Assembly (NCBI GenBank): GCA_029593465.1
Contig: JAKTNK010000007.1
Location: 1 to 64,000, forward strand
Length of the DNA: 64,000 nucleotides
Origin: Streptococcus suis
Lineage (GTDB): Bacteria > Bacillota > Bacilli > Lactobacillales > Streptococcaceae
Direction of reading: 5' to 3'
Part shown: positions 52,175-61,068 of the stretch, one piece after another
How the letters are laid out: each line of letters opens with the position of its first letter
How positions within the stretch are numbered: the stretch's first letter is position 1
Notes under the pieces: model-generated
The model's input: the letters and a program-made list of their open reading frames with translations, nothing else
The model's database searches: none
Told to the model about the DNA's origin: nothing
Translations under genes and position numbers: made by a program

Positions 52175-52930
52175 ATGAAATTTGAACGTCGTAGTCAATG
52201 GTCAAGCGATCTTGGTCGAGAAATGTCTTTTAATGTTTATGGACACGCTGGAAAGCCTGTCATTGTTTTTCCTTCTTCGGGTGGTAGTCATGATGAGTAT
52301 GCTGATTTTGGAATGATTGCAGCTTGTCAGGATTTTATAGACCGAGGTGTGCTCCAATTTTTTACTCCTGATTCCTATGATGCGGAGTCTTGGTTAAATC
52401 TAGGTAAAAGCGGTCATGATATGGCTCTGGCCCACGATGCCTATGATCGTTATATTGTTAATGAGCTAGTTCCTCTCATTCGTTATGAAACTGGCTGGCA
52501 AGGTGGCTTTCTGGCTACGGGTTGCTCGATGGGCGGTTTTCATACGGTTAACTTTGCCCTCAAACACCCTGATTTGTTTGATGTAGCGGTGGCCTTATCT
52601 GGTGTTTATGATGCCCGTTTCTTTACAGGGGATTTCGGCGATGATCAAGCTGTTTATTATAATTCTCCCCTTGATTATTTGCAGAATCAAACGGATTCTT
52701 GGTTTTTAGACCATTATCAGAACAATCATCTGATTGTGGCAGTAGGTCAGGGTGCCTGGGAAGAGCCTCATGTGGTTGATACCAAGCGATTGGAAGGTGT
52801 TTTTAAGGCTAAAAACCTTCCGGCATGGTTTGATTACTGGGGATTCGATGTTGCCCATGATTGGGAATGGTGGCGCCAACAAATGCCGTATTTCTTATCT
52901 CAGCTAGAGGCAGCTTCTTGCCTTGGCTAG
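52175..52930 (+). CDS. Esterase-like alpha/beta hydrolase (EstD/Fes family)
   Basis: A 251-residue cytoplasmic protein without signal peptide. It shows PVIVFPSSGGSHDEY, the nucleophile motif GCSMGGFH, and the catalytic histidine region VAHDWEWW. The family contains tributyrin- and S-formylglutathione-esterase relatives. It lies in the same direction as the ATP-grasp gene and may share a transcript. Its substrate is unknown, and similarity to the minus-strand esterase at 53217-54050 is only at fold level. Confidence 0.87.
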   Translation: MKFERRSQWSSDLGREMSFNVYGHAGKPVIVFPSSGGSHDEYADFGMIAACQDFIDRGVLQFFTPDSYDAESWLNLGKSGHDMALAHDAYDRYIVNELVPLIRYETGWQGGFLATGCSMGGFHTVNFALKHPDLFDVAVALSGVYDARFFTGDFGDDQAVYYNSPLDYLQNQTDSWFLDHYQNNHLIVAVGQGAWEEPHVVDTKRLEGVFKAKNLPAWFDYWGFDVAHDWEWWRQQMPYFLSQLEAASCLG

Positions 52931-53181
52931 TTGTTTGTTTCCATAGAGGTTCAACTAGACTAGACTTCCAAGAACTGGGGGAAAATGCTAAAAATTGGCA
53001 TTGCTGTATGGCAGCGTTAACCGAGAGTGATAAAGGATAGATAGACGACTTACTTGTGTCAGGATATTCCTTGACTGATAGCATTGATACTCTATTTGAC
53101 GACCTGTCTCAAGCATTTAAATAATCCGCCCTTATTTTTCTGAGCGACCTAGAAGCTAATCAAGTCGTATAGCTGAATACT
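52931..53181. other. Gene-free stretch between two esterase genes
   Basis: I see no credible coding frame, RNA gene or mobile element here; only the terminator at its end stands out. Confidence 0.5.
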
Positions 53182-53212
53182 AAAAACGCCTCTCATTGAG
53201 TTAGGCGTTTTT
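53182..53212. terminator. Bidirectional terminator between the esterase genes
   Basis: AAAAACGCCT pairs with AGGCGTTTTT around an 11-base loop; T runs on both strands. Confidence 0.85.
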
Positions 53213-53216
53213 GCGT

Positions 53217-54050
53217 TTATTCGGTTAAGGTGAAGCGTAGAAAGTCTAGAAAATGGTCTGCCCAGTGTTTTTCATGATGGATTTCATTGGCCATGATGTT
53301 TAGTTTGATGTGGGCCATCGGTGTGCCTGTTTTTAGGAGAGATTGATAATAGTGCAGGGTACAGTCAATATATTGTTGGTTCATATTTGACGCAAAAGCT
53401 TCATCAACAGCGTCGCCTTCGCGAGTACCAACTTGGATGTAAACCTTAGTTTGAGGTTGTAGGGGATGATGATCGCAAAATCTAAGAAAATCCCGTTCGC
53501 TAAACCAGGATGCCAGAGAGAAGACCCCTAAATGTCCAAAAATGTGTGGATAGGCTGCTCCCATATAAGCAGTGATAAGTCCCCCCATAGATGATCCTGC
53601 TAGCAGGGTATGATTGGGGTCGGATTTGGTCCGGTAAGTCTTATCGATAAAGGGTTTAACCGTATTCACTACCCAATCACCATAAGCCATGCCATCACCA
53701 CCGACACTTGCTGTTTCAGGTGTTGTGCCCACATCTGTCATCCAAGGGGCGTATTCATTGAGGCGGTTTCCTTCAGCGTTGTCAATGCTGACAATAATCA
53801 CCTTGGGTAAATCTTTGTTGGTCTTAATCGTCGGGATAACTTTCCAGGAATAGCCAGAGAATGATTCCTTACTGTAGAAGACATTTTGCCCATCGTGCAT
53901 GTAGAGTACTGGGTAAGAGGCCCATTCTTCCTTATGATAATCTTTAGGCAAGAGAACACGGATGCGACGCTCTTCGTGATAGTAAGGAACGGTCAGAACA
54001 TGTTCGTCCATTTCTAAATAGTAGTTATTGAGTCGTGTTCTTTTAGTCAT
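53217..54050 (-). CDS. Putative esterase (alpha/beta hydrolase fold)
   Basis: A 277-residue protein resembling the Fes/IroE-type esterase family: RIRVLLPKDYHKEEWASYPVLYMHDGQN at the start (part), VIIVSIDNAEGNRLNEYAPW, the nucleophile elbow AGSSMGGL, and a late EIHHEKHW histidine. No signal peptide. The minus-strand TATAAT (54088-54083) is its likely -10 and lies inside a small palindrome. It is divergent from a rhodanese gene. Substrate unknown. Confidence 0.87.
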   Translation of the reverse strand: MTKRTRLNNYYLEMDEHVLTVPYYHEERRIRVLLPKDYHKEEWASYPVLYMHDGQNVFYSKESFSGYSWKVIPTIKTNKDLPKVIIVSIDNAEGNRLNEYAPWMTDVGTTPETASVGGDGMAYGDWVVNTVKPFIDKTYRTKSDPNHTLLAGSSMGGLITAYMGAAYPHIFGHLGVFSLASWFSERDFLRFCDHHPLQPQTKVYIQVGTREGDAVDEAFASNMNQQYIDCTLHYYQSLLKTGTPMAHIKLNIMANEIHHEKHWADHFLDFLRFTLTE

Positions 54051-54074
54051 GATATCCCCTTTTTGCTATAATAT

Positions 54075-54093
54075 TATGATAGATTATATCATA
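54075..54093. promoter_or_regulatory. Palindrome in the esterase/rhodanese divergent promoter
   Basis: TATGATA-GATTA-TATCATA. It overlaps the minus-strand -10 of the esterase gene and lies at the probable start point downstream of the plus-strand extended -10 TGCTATAAT (54064-54072). It is a plausible operator, though AT-rich palindromes also occur by chance. Confidence 0.4.
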
Positions 54094-54178
54094 TTTTAAG
54101 GATTAACAAAGAGGGATTTTGTCCCTGTAAAATAGTTAGTGTATTTATGCTAGTACACTAGGAAACGAGGAGAGCATT

Positions 54179-54463
54179 ATGGTTTTAAAAGATGATCTGC
54201 AGAATCAACAGGCGGTTTTAATTGATGTTAGAAATCCGCAGGAATACGCCCAACAGCATGCTGTGTTAGCTCAAAATATTCCGATAGACCAGATTGAAGC
54301 TGGGCAAATAGTCCTTCCTAAGGATAAAGCTATTTATCTTCATTGCCAGTTGGGTCCTAGGGCAGATAGGGCTGAAAAAGCTTTGAAGGCCCAAGGTTAT
54401 GAGCGTGTTCATAATCTCAGGACACTTGAGGCGGTTGCCCAGTTGGGTTTACCCTTAAGCTAA
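54179..54463 (+). CDS. Rhodanese-like sulfurtransferase
   Basis: A 94-residue single rhodanese domain. It has VLIDVRNPQEYAQQH, then IPIDQIE and the active-site loop YLHCQLGPRADRAEKAL with the catalytic cysteine at about residue 59. Single-domain rhodaneses carry sulfur as a persulfide. CGAGGAG at 54166-54172 supports the ATG. A 7-bp inverted repeat, TAGTGTA/TACACTA (54137-54160), lies just upstream and may be regulatory. Monocistronic. Confidence 0.92.
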   Translation: MVLKDDLQNQQAVLIDVRNPQEYAQQHAVLAQNIPIDQIEAGQIVLPKDKAIYLHCQLGPRADRAEKALKAQGYERVHNLRTLEAVAQLGLPLS

Positions 54464-54526
54464 TCAGGGGATTTCTTGGTGTTTGCCCCAAACTAATTTG
54501 GTTGGACGTTTTGAGAGAGGTTCATT

Positions 54527-54554
54527 TTTACAGCCAGCATCTTTTTGGTATAAT
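54527..54554 (+). promoter_or_regulatory. dinG promoter, start next to the initiation codon
   Basis: TTTACA (54527-54532), 16 bases, and extended -10 TGGTATAAT (TATAAT at 54549-54554). Only 9 bases separate the -10 from the dinG ATG at 54564, so the transcript should be leaderless or nearly so. Confidence 0.65.
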
Positions 54555-54563
54555 TTTACTATT

Positions 54564-57011
54564 ATGAAAAGACCCAAACAAAAGTATGCTGTGATTGACT
54601 TGGAGGCAACAGGGACGTCAGCCACAGCTCAGATTATTCAAGTAGGGATTGTGATTATTGAAGGCAGTCAGATGGTTGCTACCTACCAAACGGATGTCAA
54701 TCCCCATGAACCGCTATCAGACCATATTATTGAGTTGACTGGTATTACAAATGAACAGCTGGCAAAAGCGCCTGATTTTTCACAAGTCGCGCGTGATATT
54801 TTTGAATTGATTGAGGATTGTGTTTTTGTTGCGCACAATGTCAGATTTGATGCTAATTTATTATCCGAACAATTGTTTTTGGAAGGTTATGAATTGCAAA
54901 CACCACGCGTTGATACGGTCGAGTTGGCGCAGGTCTTTTTCCCGACCATGGAAAAGTATGCCTTGGGGGATTTGACGAAGGCCCTAGGTATTCCCCTAGA
55001 GGATGCCCACACCGCTATTGCTGATGCGCAAGCCACAGCTCAGCTCTTTTTACGCATCCGAGAGAAGATAGAAAGCCTACCGAGCTTAACTCTTGAGCAG
55101 ATTAAGACCTATGCTGACCACCTGCTGTTTGAATCCCGCTTGTTGATTGATGAGGTCAGTTGGCACACGGAGTATGACCCGTTGGTCTATCAGGAAGTAG
55201 GAGGCCTGCTCTTGAAAAAGCCTCAGCCCCTGACTGTTGAAAAAAAATATTCACAAGATTTTTCCACGAATATGGCTCTGTTAGGTTTGGATAGCCGTCC
55301 AAAGCAAGAGGCATTTTCAAAATCCTTGACCCATGCCCAAAAGCCCATTCATTTTATCCAGGCTCAAGCTGGTATTGGAAAGACCTATGGCTACCTGGTT
55401 TCCTTGTTGGCTAAGGCGGATGCAAAAAGGCTTGTGGTTGCTGTTCCGACCAAACTCCTTCAAGATCAACTCGTAGCAGAAGAAGCCGAGCGTTTAAAGG
55501 ATGTTTTTGGAACACCTTACCACAGTATTAAAAGTCCCGCCAACTACCTCAAATTAGATGCTTTTAAAGCTTCTTTGAATCAAGAAGATGATAACCGCTT
55601 ATTAAATCGCTATAAAATGCAACTCCTGGTATGGCTCTTAGAGACCGAGGACGGAGACTTAGATGCCATTAAGCAACAACAGCGTTTACAATGGTATTTT
55701 GATTGCTTGCAACACGACGGCCATCTCAGCGCAACATCCGTCTTTTATGAGGTCGATTTTTGGCGTCGCTCTTATGAAAAAGCCAAAGGTAGTCGGTTGC
55801 TGATTACCAATCATGCCTACTTGTTGACCAGACTAACAGATGATCCTGGCCTGGTTGAAGGGGCTCATCTGATTATTGATGAGGCGCAAAAATTCTTCTT
55901 GACTTTGGAAGATTATTCGCATTATCAGCTAAATCTAAGCGAGACGTTGCTAGACTTAGAAGGGATTGCCAAAGCAACTGATAATCTGTTATCACGACGG
56001 CTCATCGAAAGTTTGCAGTTTGAGCTAAATCGCCTGTTTGAGGATTATCAGCGGACTCAAGACCCATTCATTATAGAAGACCGATGGCAAAAAATCCGTC
56101 AGGATATTTTAGAGTTACCTTCTCATGATTTCAAAAATTTGACGGCTATTGTTGATGACCATTATGATACCGTGTGGATAGACGTTGAGCTATTGCCGCA
56201 TAAACGCGTTGTGTGGCTAAAGGCCGCTAGCCAGCTCTTATTTGATTTTTCCAGTTTATTACCAGACCAGCAAGAAGTAACGTTTGTATCAGCGACTTTA
56301 GCGATTAGTCCAGAGGTATCCTTGCCAGAGCTGCTAGGATTTCAAGATTATCAAGAAAGCTTTATCAAAGAGGACATCAATCAACAACAAGCGATTTGGG
56401 TTGATCAAGAAGGGGTGTCCTTGGCGTTAGCGTCGGATGATTATTATCAGGCTTTGGCAGCTAAGGTCTATCAACTCAGTCAGCTCCAAAAACCGATGCT
56501 GGTGCTACTAACGTCGAAAGAAGCCTTGGAGAGGGTATCGCATTACCTCGAAATGGCTAATCTGCCCCATTTAGCCCAAGGTAAGCACGGAAGCAATCAC
56601 CAAATGAAACGCCGTTTTGAAAGAGAAGCCAGCCCGATTTTACTGGGGACGGGGAGTTTTTGGGAAGGGGTTGACTTTACAAGCCATGATCAGCTGTTAC
56701 TCGTCATCACACGCTTGCCTTTTGAGAATCCACAGGATTTTCTCAATCAAAAAATGGCTGCGAAGCTACACCAGGAAGGCAAGAACCCTTTCACAGCTTA
56801 TAGTTTACCGGTCATGATGATGCGGCTCAAACAGGCTTTGGGACGCACTACGAGACGTGATAATCAACGTTCAGCGGTGCTTATTTTAGACCGCCGCTTA
56901 CTTGATAAGTCTTATGGACCATTTAGCCTAGACTTGCTAAGGCAGACGCATCCTGTTGTTATTGAAAAATTTGATAAAATCCTACGTGAAATGGATCATT
57001 TTTTGATATAA
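54564..57011 (+). CDS. dinG: DinG-type 3'-5' exonuclease/helicase
   Basis: A Gram-positive DinG-like protein of 815 residues combining an N-terminal DEDDh exonuclease (AVIDLEATGTSA, HNVRFDANLL, and EDAHTAIADAQ) with an XPD-like SF2 helicase. Walker A is QAGIGKTYGYL and the DEAQ box is LIIDEAQKF; the end has GSFWEGVDF and QALGRTTRRD. The four iron-sulfur cysteines of E. coli DinG are not evident, as in the Firmicute form, which acts mainly as a nuclease. ATG 54564 is 10 bases after a strong -10, with no ribosome binding site, suggesting leaderless translation. Longer frames upstream have no support. Confidence 0.95.
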   Translation: MKRPKQKYAVIDLEATGTSATAQIIQVGIVIIEGSQMVATYQTDVNPHEPLSDHIIELTGITNEQLAKAPDFSQVARDIFELIEDCVFVAHNVRFDANLLSEQLFLEGYELQTPRVDTVELAQVFFPTMEKYALGDLTKALGIPLEDAHTAIADAQATAQLFLRIREKIESLPSLTLEQIKTYADHLLFESRLLIDEVSWHTEYDPLVYQEVGGLLLKKPQPLTVEKKYSQDFSTNMALLGLDSRPKQEAFSKSLTHAQKPIHFIQAQAGIGKTYGYLVSLLAKADAKRLVVAVPTKLLQDQLVAEEAERLKDVFGTPYHSIKSPANYLKLDAFKASLNQEDDNRLLNRYKMQLLVWLLETEDGDLDAIKQQQRLQWYFDCLQHDGHLSATSVFYEVDFWRRSYEKAKGSRLLITNHAYLLTRLTDDPGLVEGAHLIIDEAQKFFLTLEDYSHYQLNLSETLLDLEGIAKATDNLLSRRLIESLQFELNRLFEDYQRTQDPFIIEDRWQKIRQDILELPSHDFKNLTAIVDDHYDTVWIDVELLPHKRVVWLKAASQLLFDFSSLLPDQQEVTFVSATLAISPEVSLPELLGFQDYQESFIKEDINQQQAIWVDQEGVSLALASDDYYQALAAKVYQLSQLQKPMLVLLTSKEALERVSHYLEMANLPHLAQGKHGSNHQMKRRFEREASPILLGTGSFWEGVDFTSHDQLLLVITRLPFENPQDFLNQKMAAKLHQEGKNPFTAYSLPVMMMRLKQALGRTTRRDNQRSAVLILDRRLLDKSYGPFSLDLLRQTHPVVIEKFDKILREMDHFLI

Positions 57012-57052
57012 TAGGGAGTATTGATAAAACCTATGATGCTCAAGGAGATAAG

Positions 57053-58234
57053 ATGAAGCTATCGAATCGTATTTTAAAGATGCAAGAAAGTGTGACCCTA
57101 GCGTCAGGCGCTCGTGCCAAGGCTCTGAAAGATCAGGGACGTGATATCTTGAATTTGACCTTGGGTCAGCCAGATTTTCACACTCCAAGTCACATTGACC
57201 AAAAAGCGATTGAAGCGATAGAGAATCACTTGACCAGCTTTTACACGCCAGCCAGTGGCCTGCCAGAGCTAAAAGATGCTATTGTTGCCTATATGAAGCA
57301 GTTTTATGGCTATGATGTGAATCAAGAGCAAGTGTTGGCAGCTACGGGCGCTAAATTTGTGCTCTATGCTTATTTTATGACTGTTTTAAATCCTGGTGAT
57401 GAAGTGATTATTCCGAAACCCTACTGGGTATCGTATGCCGATCAGGTCAGTCTTGCAGGTGGCTCTTCGGTCTTTGTGGAAACGTCAGAAGCTAATGATT
57501 TCAAGGTCAGCCTTGAGCAATTGGAATCTGTTCGTTCGGATAAGAGCAAGGTTCTCGTCATCAATTCCCCATCAAATCCAACAGGGATGATTTACAATCG
57601 CGATGAGTTGTTAGCTATTGGGAACTGGGCTTTAAAACATGATATTTTAATCCTATCCGATGATATCTATGGTCGCCTCGTTTATAATGGCCATCACTTT
57701 ACGCCGATAGCAACCCTATCTGAAGACTTGCGTCGCCAAACAACGGTCATCAATGGCGTTGCAAAGACCTACTCGATGACGGGATGGCGAGTTGGATTTG
57801 CCGTGGGAGAGCCGGACATCATTGCTGGCATGTCTAAGATTTTGAGTCAAACGACTTCTAATCTAACAACCGTTGCCCAATACGCTGCTATCGAAGCTTT
57901 AACAGGTAGTCAAGATGCTGTTGAAGCAATGCGAAAGGCTTTTGAAGAGCGGCTCAATACCATCTATCCCTTACTTAATGCTATTCCAGGATTCGACGTT
58001 ATCAAACCTCAAGGTGCCTTTTATTTCTTCCCCAATGTTAAGGAAGCTATGGCAATGAAGGGCTTTGATGATGTGACTGCTTTTACAAATGATATCTTAG
58101 AAAAAGCAGAGGTGGCTGTGGTGACTGGCGCAGGGTTTGGCTCACCGAACCACCTTCGTCTTAGCTATGCTACGGATATGGAAACACTTAAAAGGGCCAT
58201 AGAGCGTCTCAAAGCCTATATGGAAACACCTTAA
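57053..58234 (+). CDS. aspC: Class I/II aminotransferase, aspartate aminotransferase family
   Basis: A PLP enzyme of 393 residues. It has LTLGQPDFHTP near the N-terminus, SPSNPTGMIY, the cofactor-binding DDIYGRLVYNG, the Schiff-base lysine in GVAKTYSMTGWRVGF, and the C-terminal arginine segment HLRLSYAT. It most likely makes aspartate from oxaloacetate and glutamate. It is followed after 33 bp by asnS. The pair aminotransferase-asnS after dinG is common in streptococci. GGAG and AAGGAG lie just before the start. Confidence 0.93.
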   Translation: MKLSNRILKMQESVTLASGARAKALKDQGRDILNLTLGQPDFHTPSHIDQKAIEAIENHLTSFYTPASGLPELKDAIVAYMKQFYGYDVNQEQVLAATGAKFVLYAYFMTVLNPGDEVIIPKPYWVSYADQVSLAGGSSVFVETSEANDFKVSLEQLESVRSDKSKVLVINSPSNPTGMIYNRDELLAIGNWALKHDILILSDDIYGRLVYNGHHFTPIATLSEDLRRQTTVINGVAKTYSMTGWRVGFAVGEPDIIAGMSKILSQTTSNLTTVAQYAAIEALTGSQDAVEAMRKAFEERLNTIYPLLNAIPGFDVIKPQGAFYFFPNVKEAMAMKGFDDVTAFTNDILEKAEVAVVTGAGFGSPNHLRLSYATDMETLKRAIERLKAYMETP

Positions 58235-58267
58235 GGAAACACACTAAATCAAGATAGAGGAAAATCA

Positions 58268-59614
58268 ATGTCCAAAAAATTAGTCTCAATTATAGACGTT
58301 AAAAAACATGTTGACGAAGAAATCACAATCGGTGCTTGGGTAACCAACAAATCTGGCAAAGGCAAGCTTGCCTTTTTACAGCTCAGAGATGGGACAGCCT
58401 TCTTTCAAGCAGTGGCGTTCAAACCAAACTTTATTGAAAAGTACGGTGAAACTCTAGGAGCTGAAAAATTTGATACCATCAAGCGTCTCAGTCAGGAAAC
58501 TTCTGTTTATGTGACAGGTGTGGTCAAGAAAGATGAACGTTCAAAGTTTGGCTATGAGCTTGATATCACTGATATCGAAGTTATCGGTCATTCACAAGAT
58601 TATCCTATTACGCCAAAAGAGCACGGCACAGACTTCCTGATGGACAATCGTCATCTGTGGTTGCGCTCACGCCGTCAAAATGCGGTCATGCAAATTCGTA
58701 ATGCCATCATCTATGCGACCTATGAGTTTTTCGACCGAAATGGTTTCATCAAATTTGACAGCCCAATCCTATCAGGCAATGCTGCTGAAGACTCAACAGA
58801 GTTATTTGAAACGGATTATTTTGGTAGCCCAGCCTATTTGAGCCAATCTGGTCAACTTTATCTTGAAGCTGGTGCCATGGCTCTTGGTCGAGTCTTTGAC
58901 TTTGGTCCTGTTTTTCGTGCTGAGAAATCCAAAACACGTCGCCATTTGACCGAGTTTTGGATGATGGATGCGGAGTATTCTTTCTTATCACATGAGGAGT
59001 CTTTGGATTTGCAAGAGGCCTATGTTAAAGCCCTTATTCAAGGTGTTCTTGATCGTGCACCGCAGGCTTTAGAGGTCTTGGAACGTGATGTTGATGCCCT
59101 CAAGCGCTACATAGCAGAGCCATTCAAGCGTGTGTCTTATGATGATGCTATCACACTCTTGCAAGAACATGAGACGGATGAAGATACTGACTATGAGCAT
59201 TTGGAACATGGTGATGACTTTGGTTCACCCCATGAAACATGGATTTCAAATTACTTTGGCGTGCCAACCTTCGTTGTTAACTATCCAGCCAGCTTCAAAG
59301 CTTTCTACATGAAGCCGGTTCCTGGTAATCCAGATCGCGTGCTATGCGCAGACCTGCTTGCCCCAGAAGGCTATGGTGAAATCATTGGTGGTTCGATGCG
59401 TGAAGATGATTATGATGCCTTGGTGGCTAAGATGGATGCTTTAGGCATGGACAAGTCAGAGTACGAATTTTACCTTGACCTTCGTAAATACGGTTCAGTG
59501 CCACATGGTGGCTTTGGTATTGGTATTGAGCGTATGGTCACCTTTGTTGCTGGTACCAAGCACATTCGTGAAGCGATTCCGTTCCCACGTATGTTGCATC
59601 GCCTTAAACCTTAA
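58268..59614 (+). CDS. asnS: Asparaginyl-tRNA synthetase
   Basis: Class II synthetase charging tRNA-Asn. It has 448 residues, with an N-terminal OB-fold anticodon-binding domain ([24 protein letters not shown], part), then motif 2 [21 protein letters not shown] and motif 3 [13 protein letters not shown]. It is the discriminating AsnRS rather than AspRS, given the KSKTRRHL segment and the overall layout. AGAGGAAA precedes the ATG. A strong 17-bp terminator follows. Confidence 0.97.
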   Translation: MSKKLVSIIDVKKHVDEEITIGAWVTNKSGKGKLAFLQLRDGTAFFQAVAFKPNFIEKYGETLGAEKFDTIKRLSQETSVYVTGVVKKDERSKFGYELDITDIEVIGHSQDYPITPKEHGTDFLMDNRHLWLRSRRQNAVMQIRNAIIYATYEFFDRNGFIKFDSPILSGNAAEDSTELFETDYFGSPAYLSQSGQLYLEAGAMALGRVFDFGPVFRAEKSKTRRHLTEFWMMDAEYSFLSHEESLDLQEAYVKALIQGVLDRAPQALEVLERDVDALKRYIAEPFKRVSYDDAITLLQEHETDEDTDYEHLEHGDDFGSPHETWISNYFGVPTFVVNYPASFKAFYMKPVPGNPDRVLCADLLAPEGYGEIIGGSMREDDYDALVAKMDALGMDKSEYEFYLDLRKYGSVPHGGFGIGIERMVTFVAGTKHIREAIPFPRMLHRLKP

Positions 59615-59626
59615 TAATGTGATAAA

Positions 59627-59669
59627 AAAAGAACCCTTCTGTTTATGCCATTAACAGAAGGGTTCTTTT
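59627..59669. terminator. Bidirectional terminator between asnS and the tetR gene
   Basis: A perfect 17-bp stem beginning AAAAGAACCC on the 5' side, with a 9-base loop and T or A runs at both ends. It also covers the last two bases of the TetR-type gene. Confidence 0.92.
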
Positions 59670-60219
59670 ATGGTTCGGTGGGGTCGAGTTTTAGGACTTT
59701 TGAGATGATAGTGGTCATTTCTTGGGGTGTTTCCTTTCCTCCGGTTGAAACCCAAAGGCTAATCAGGCTTTCAATGCTAGCCAAGTAAACCTCTATGGCG
59801 TAGGGATACGGAACGCCATAATGCTCAGAAATGACTGTTTTGGATTGTGGGAATTCTAAAATGATATCAAGTACAAAATCCTTAATCGTCTTAGAAAAAT
59901 TCATGGAAGAAATCATCGAAAAAGCCTGGATAAATTCAAAATCACTTTGCAAGTAAGAAAAGGTATTGACCAAAATCGTGTAACGGTCAGTGTCATGATG
60001 ATTGTTACGCAGGATGGTGTAGAGATTGGTCAGGAGTTCTTCTTTAAACTGTTTTAGCATGTCATATTTGTCTTTGTAGTGCAGGTAGAAGGTTCCGCGA
60101 TTGATGCCCGCCTTGCGCGTGATGTCTGAAATGCTAATCTGCTCAAATGGCTTGTCTTGTAGCAGTAGGGTTAAGGCTTTTTTGATGTATTGTTTGCTTT
60201 CTGTTTTTCGTTTTTGCAT
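59668..60219 (-). CDS. TetR/AcrR-family transcriptional regulator
   Basis: A 183-residue repressor with an N-terminal helix-turn-helix (about residues 10-55: QISISDITRKAGINRGTFYLHYKDKYDML, in part) and a variable ligand-binding C-terminal domain that includes two aromatic-rich helices. It is divergent from a two-gene ABC exporter. Two related 17-bp palindromes (60236-60252 and 60304-60320) lie on either side of the exporter promoter, so it most likely represses both its own gene and the exporter until an inducer binds. Confidence 0.92.
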   Translation of the reverse strand: MQKRKTESKQYIKKALTLLLQDKPFEQISISDITRKAGINRGTFYLHYKDKYDMLKQFKEELLTNLYTILRNNHHDTDRYTILVNTFSYLQSDFEFIQAFSMISSMNFSKTIKDFVLDIILEFPQSKTVISEHYGVPYPYAIEVYLASIESLISLWVSTGGKETPQEMTTIISKVLKLDPTEP

Positions 60220-60235
60220 GGATAACCTCTCTTAA

Positions 60236-60252
60236 ATCAACACTTTGTTGAT
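60236..60252. promoter_or_regulatory. TetR-type operator 1
   Basis: ATCAACA-CTT-TGTTGAT, a perfect palindrome with a 3-base centre, 16 bases from the regulator gene start and just upstream of the exporter -35. Confidence 0.75.
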
Positions 60253-60260
60253 ATTTGTTC

Positions 60261-60289
60261 TTGAAGATTTTGTGATGACAGTATATAAT
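60261..60289 (+). promoter_or_regulatory. Promoter of the ABC exporter operon
   Basis: TTGAAG (60261-60266), a 17-base spacer and TATAAT (60284-60289), flanked by the two operator-like palindromes. Confidence 0.65.
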
Positions 60290-60303
60290 ATTTCCAGAAT
60301 TAA

Positions 60304-60320
60304 ATCAACATATTGTTCAT
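60304..60320. promoter_or_regulatory. TetR-type operator 2
   Basis: ATCAACA-TAT-TGTTCAT, the same half-sites as operator 1 with one mismatch, just after the predicted exporter transcription start. Confidence 0.7.
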
Positions 60321-60356
60321 TTAATGATGACTGTTGTAGAAATGGAATGTGATGTT

Positions 60357-61058
60357 ATGGCTTATATTGAAATGAAACACTCTTACAAACGTTATCGGAC
60401 TGGGGATACTGAGACGGTTGCCAATCGTGACGTTAGCTTTGAGATTGAAAAAGGTGAATTGGTTATTATTCTCGGTGCCTCCGGTGCTGGTAAGTCAACG
60501 GTGCTCAATATTTTGGGTGGTATGGATACCAATGATGATGGTCAAGTCATCATTGATGGCAAGGATATTTCAGGTTATTCTGACAAGGAACTAACCACTT
60601 ATCGGCGCAATGATGTTGGCTTTGTCTTCCAATTTTATAATTTAGTGCCTAATTTAACAGCCAAGGAAAATGTGGAGTTGGCATCAGAGATTGTTTCGGA
60701 TGCTCTGGATGTTGAAAAGAGCTTAAGAGATGTTGGTCTTGCTAAACGTCTCAACCACTTCCCAGCACAATTATCAGGTGGTGAGCAGCAGCGTGTGTCA
60801 ATTGCTCGTGCCGTTGCTAAAAATCCTAAGCTCTTACTCTGTGATGAACCAACAGGTGCTTTGGATTATCAAACTGGTAAGCAAGTCTTAGCCATCCTGC
60901 AAAACATGTCACGAGACAGGGGAGCAACTGTGGTGATTGTGACCCACAATGCTGCCCTAGCTCCAATTGCTGATCGTGTCATTCGCATGCATGATGCCAC
61001 TGTCAGCAGCATTACTTGCAATCAGAACCCTCAAGACATTGCAACCTTAGAATATTAG
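60357..61058 (+). CDS. ABC transporter ATP-binding protein (exporter under TetR control)
   Basis: A 233-residue LolD/MacB-type ATPase. Walker A is GASGAGKST, the Q-loop FVFQFYN, the signature [15 protein letters not shown] and Walker [12 protein letters not shown], followed by VTHN. ATG 60357 gives the usual N-terminus; four in-frame ATGs exist from 60324, and no strong ribosome binding site distinguishes them. The permease gene starts 10 bp after the stop. Together they resemble Firmicute exporters induced by toxic compounds. Confidence 0.93.
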   Translation: MAYIEMKHSYKRYRTGDTETVANRDVSFEIEKGELVIILGASGAGKSTVLNILGGMDTNDDGQVIIDGKDISGYSDKELTTYRRNDVGFVFQFYNLVPNLTAKENVELASEIVSDALDVEKSLRDVGLAKRLNHFPAQLSGGEQQRVSIARAVAKNPKLLLCDEPTGALDYQTGKQVLAILQNMSRDRGATVVIVTHNAALAPIADRVIRMHDATVSSITCNQNPQDIATLEY

Positions 61059-61068
61059 GAGGGTGGAG

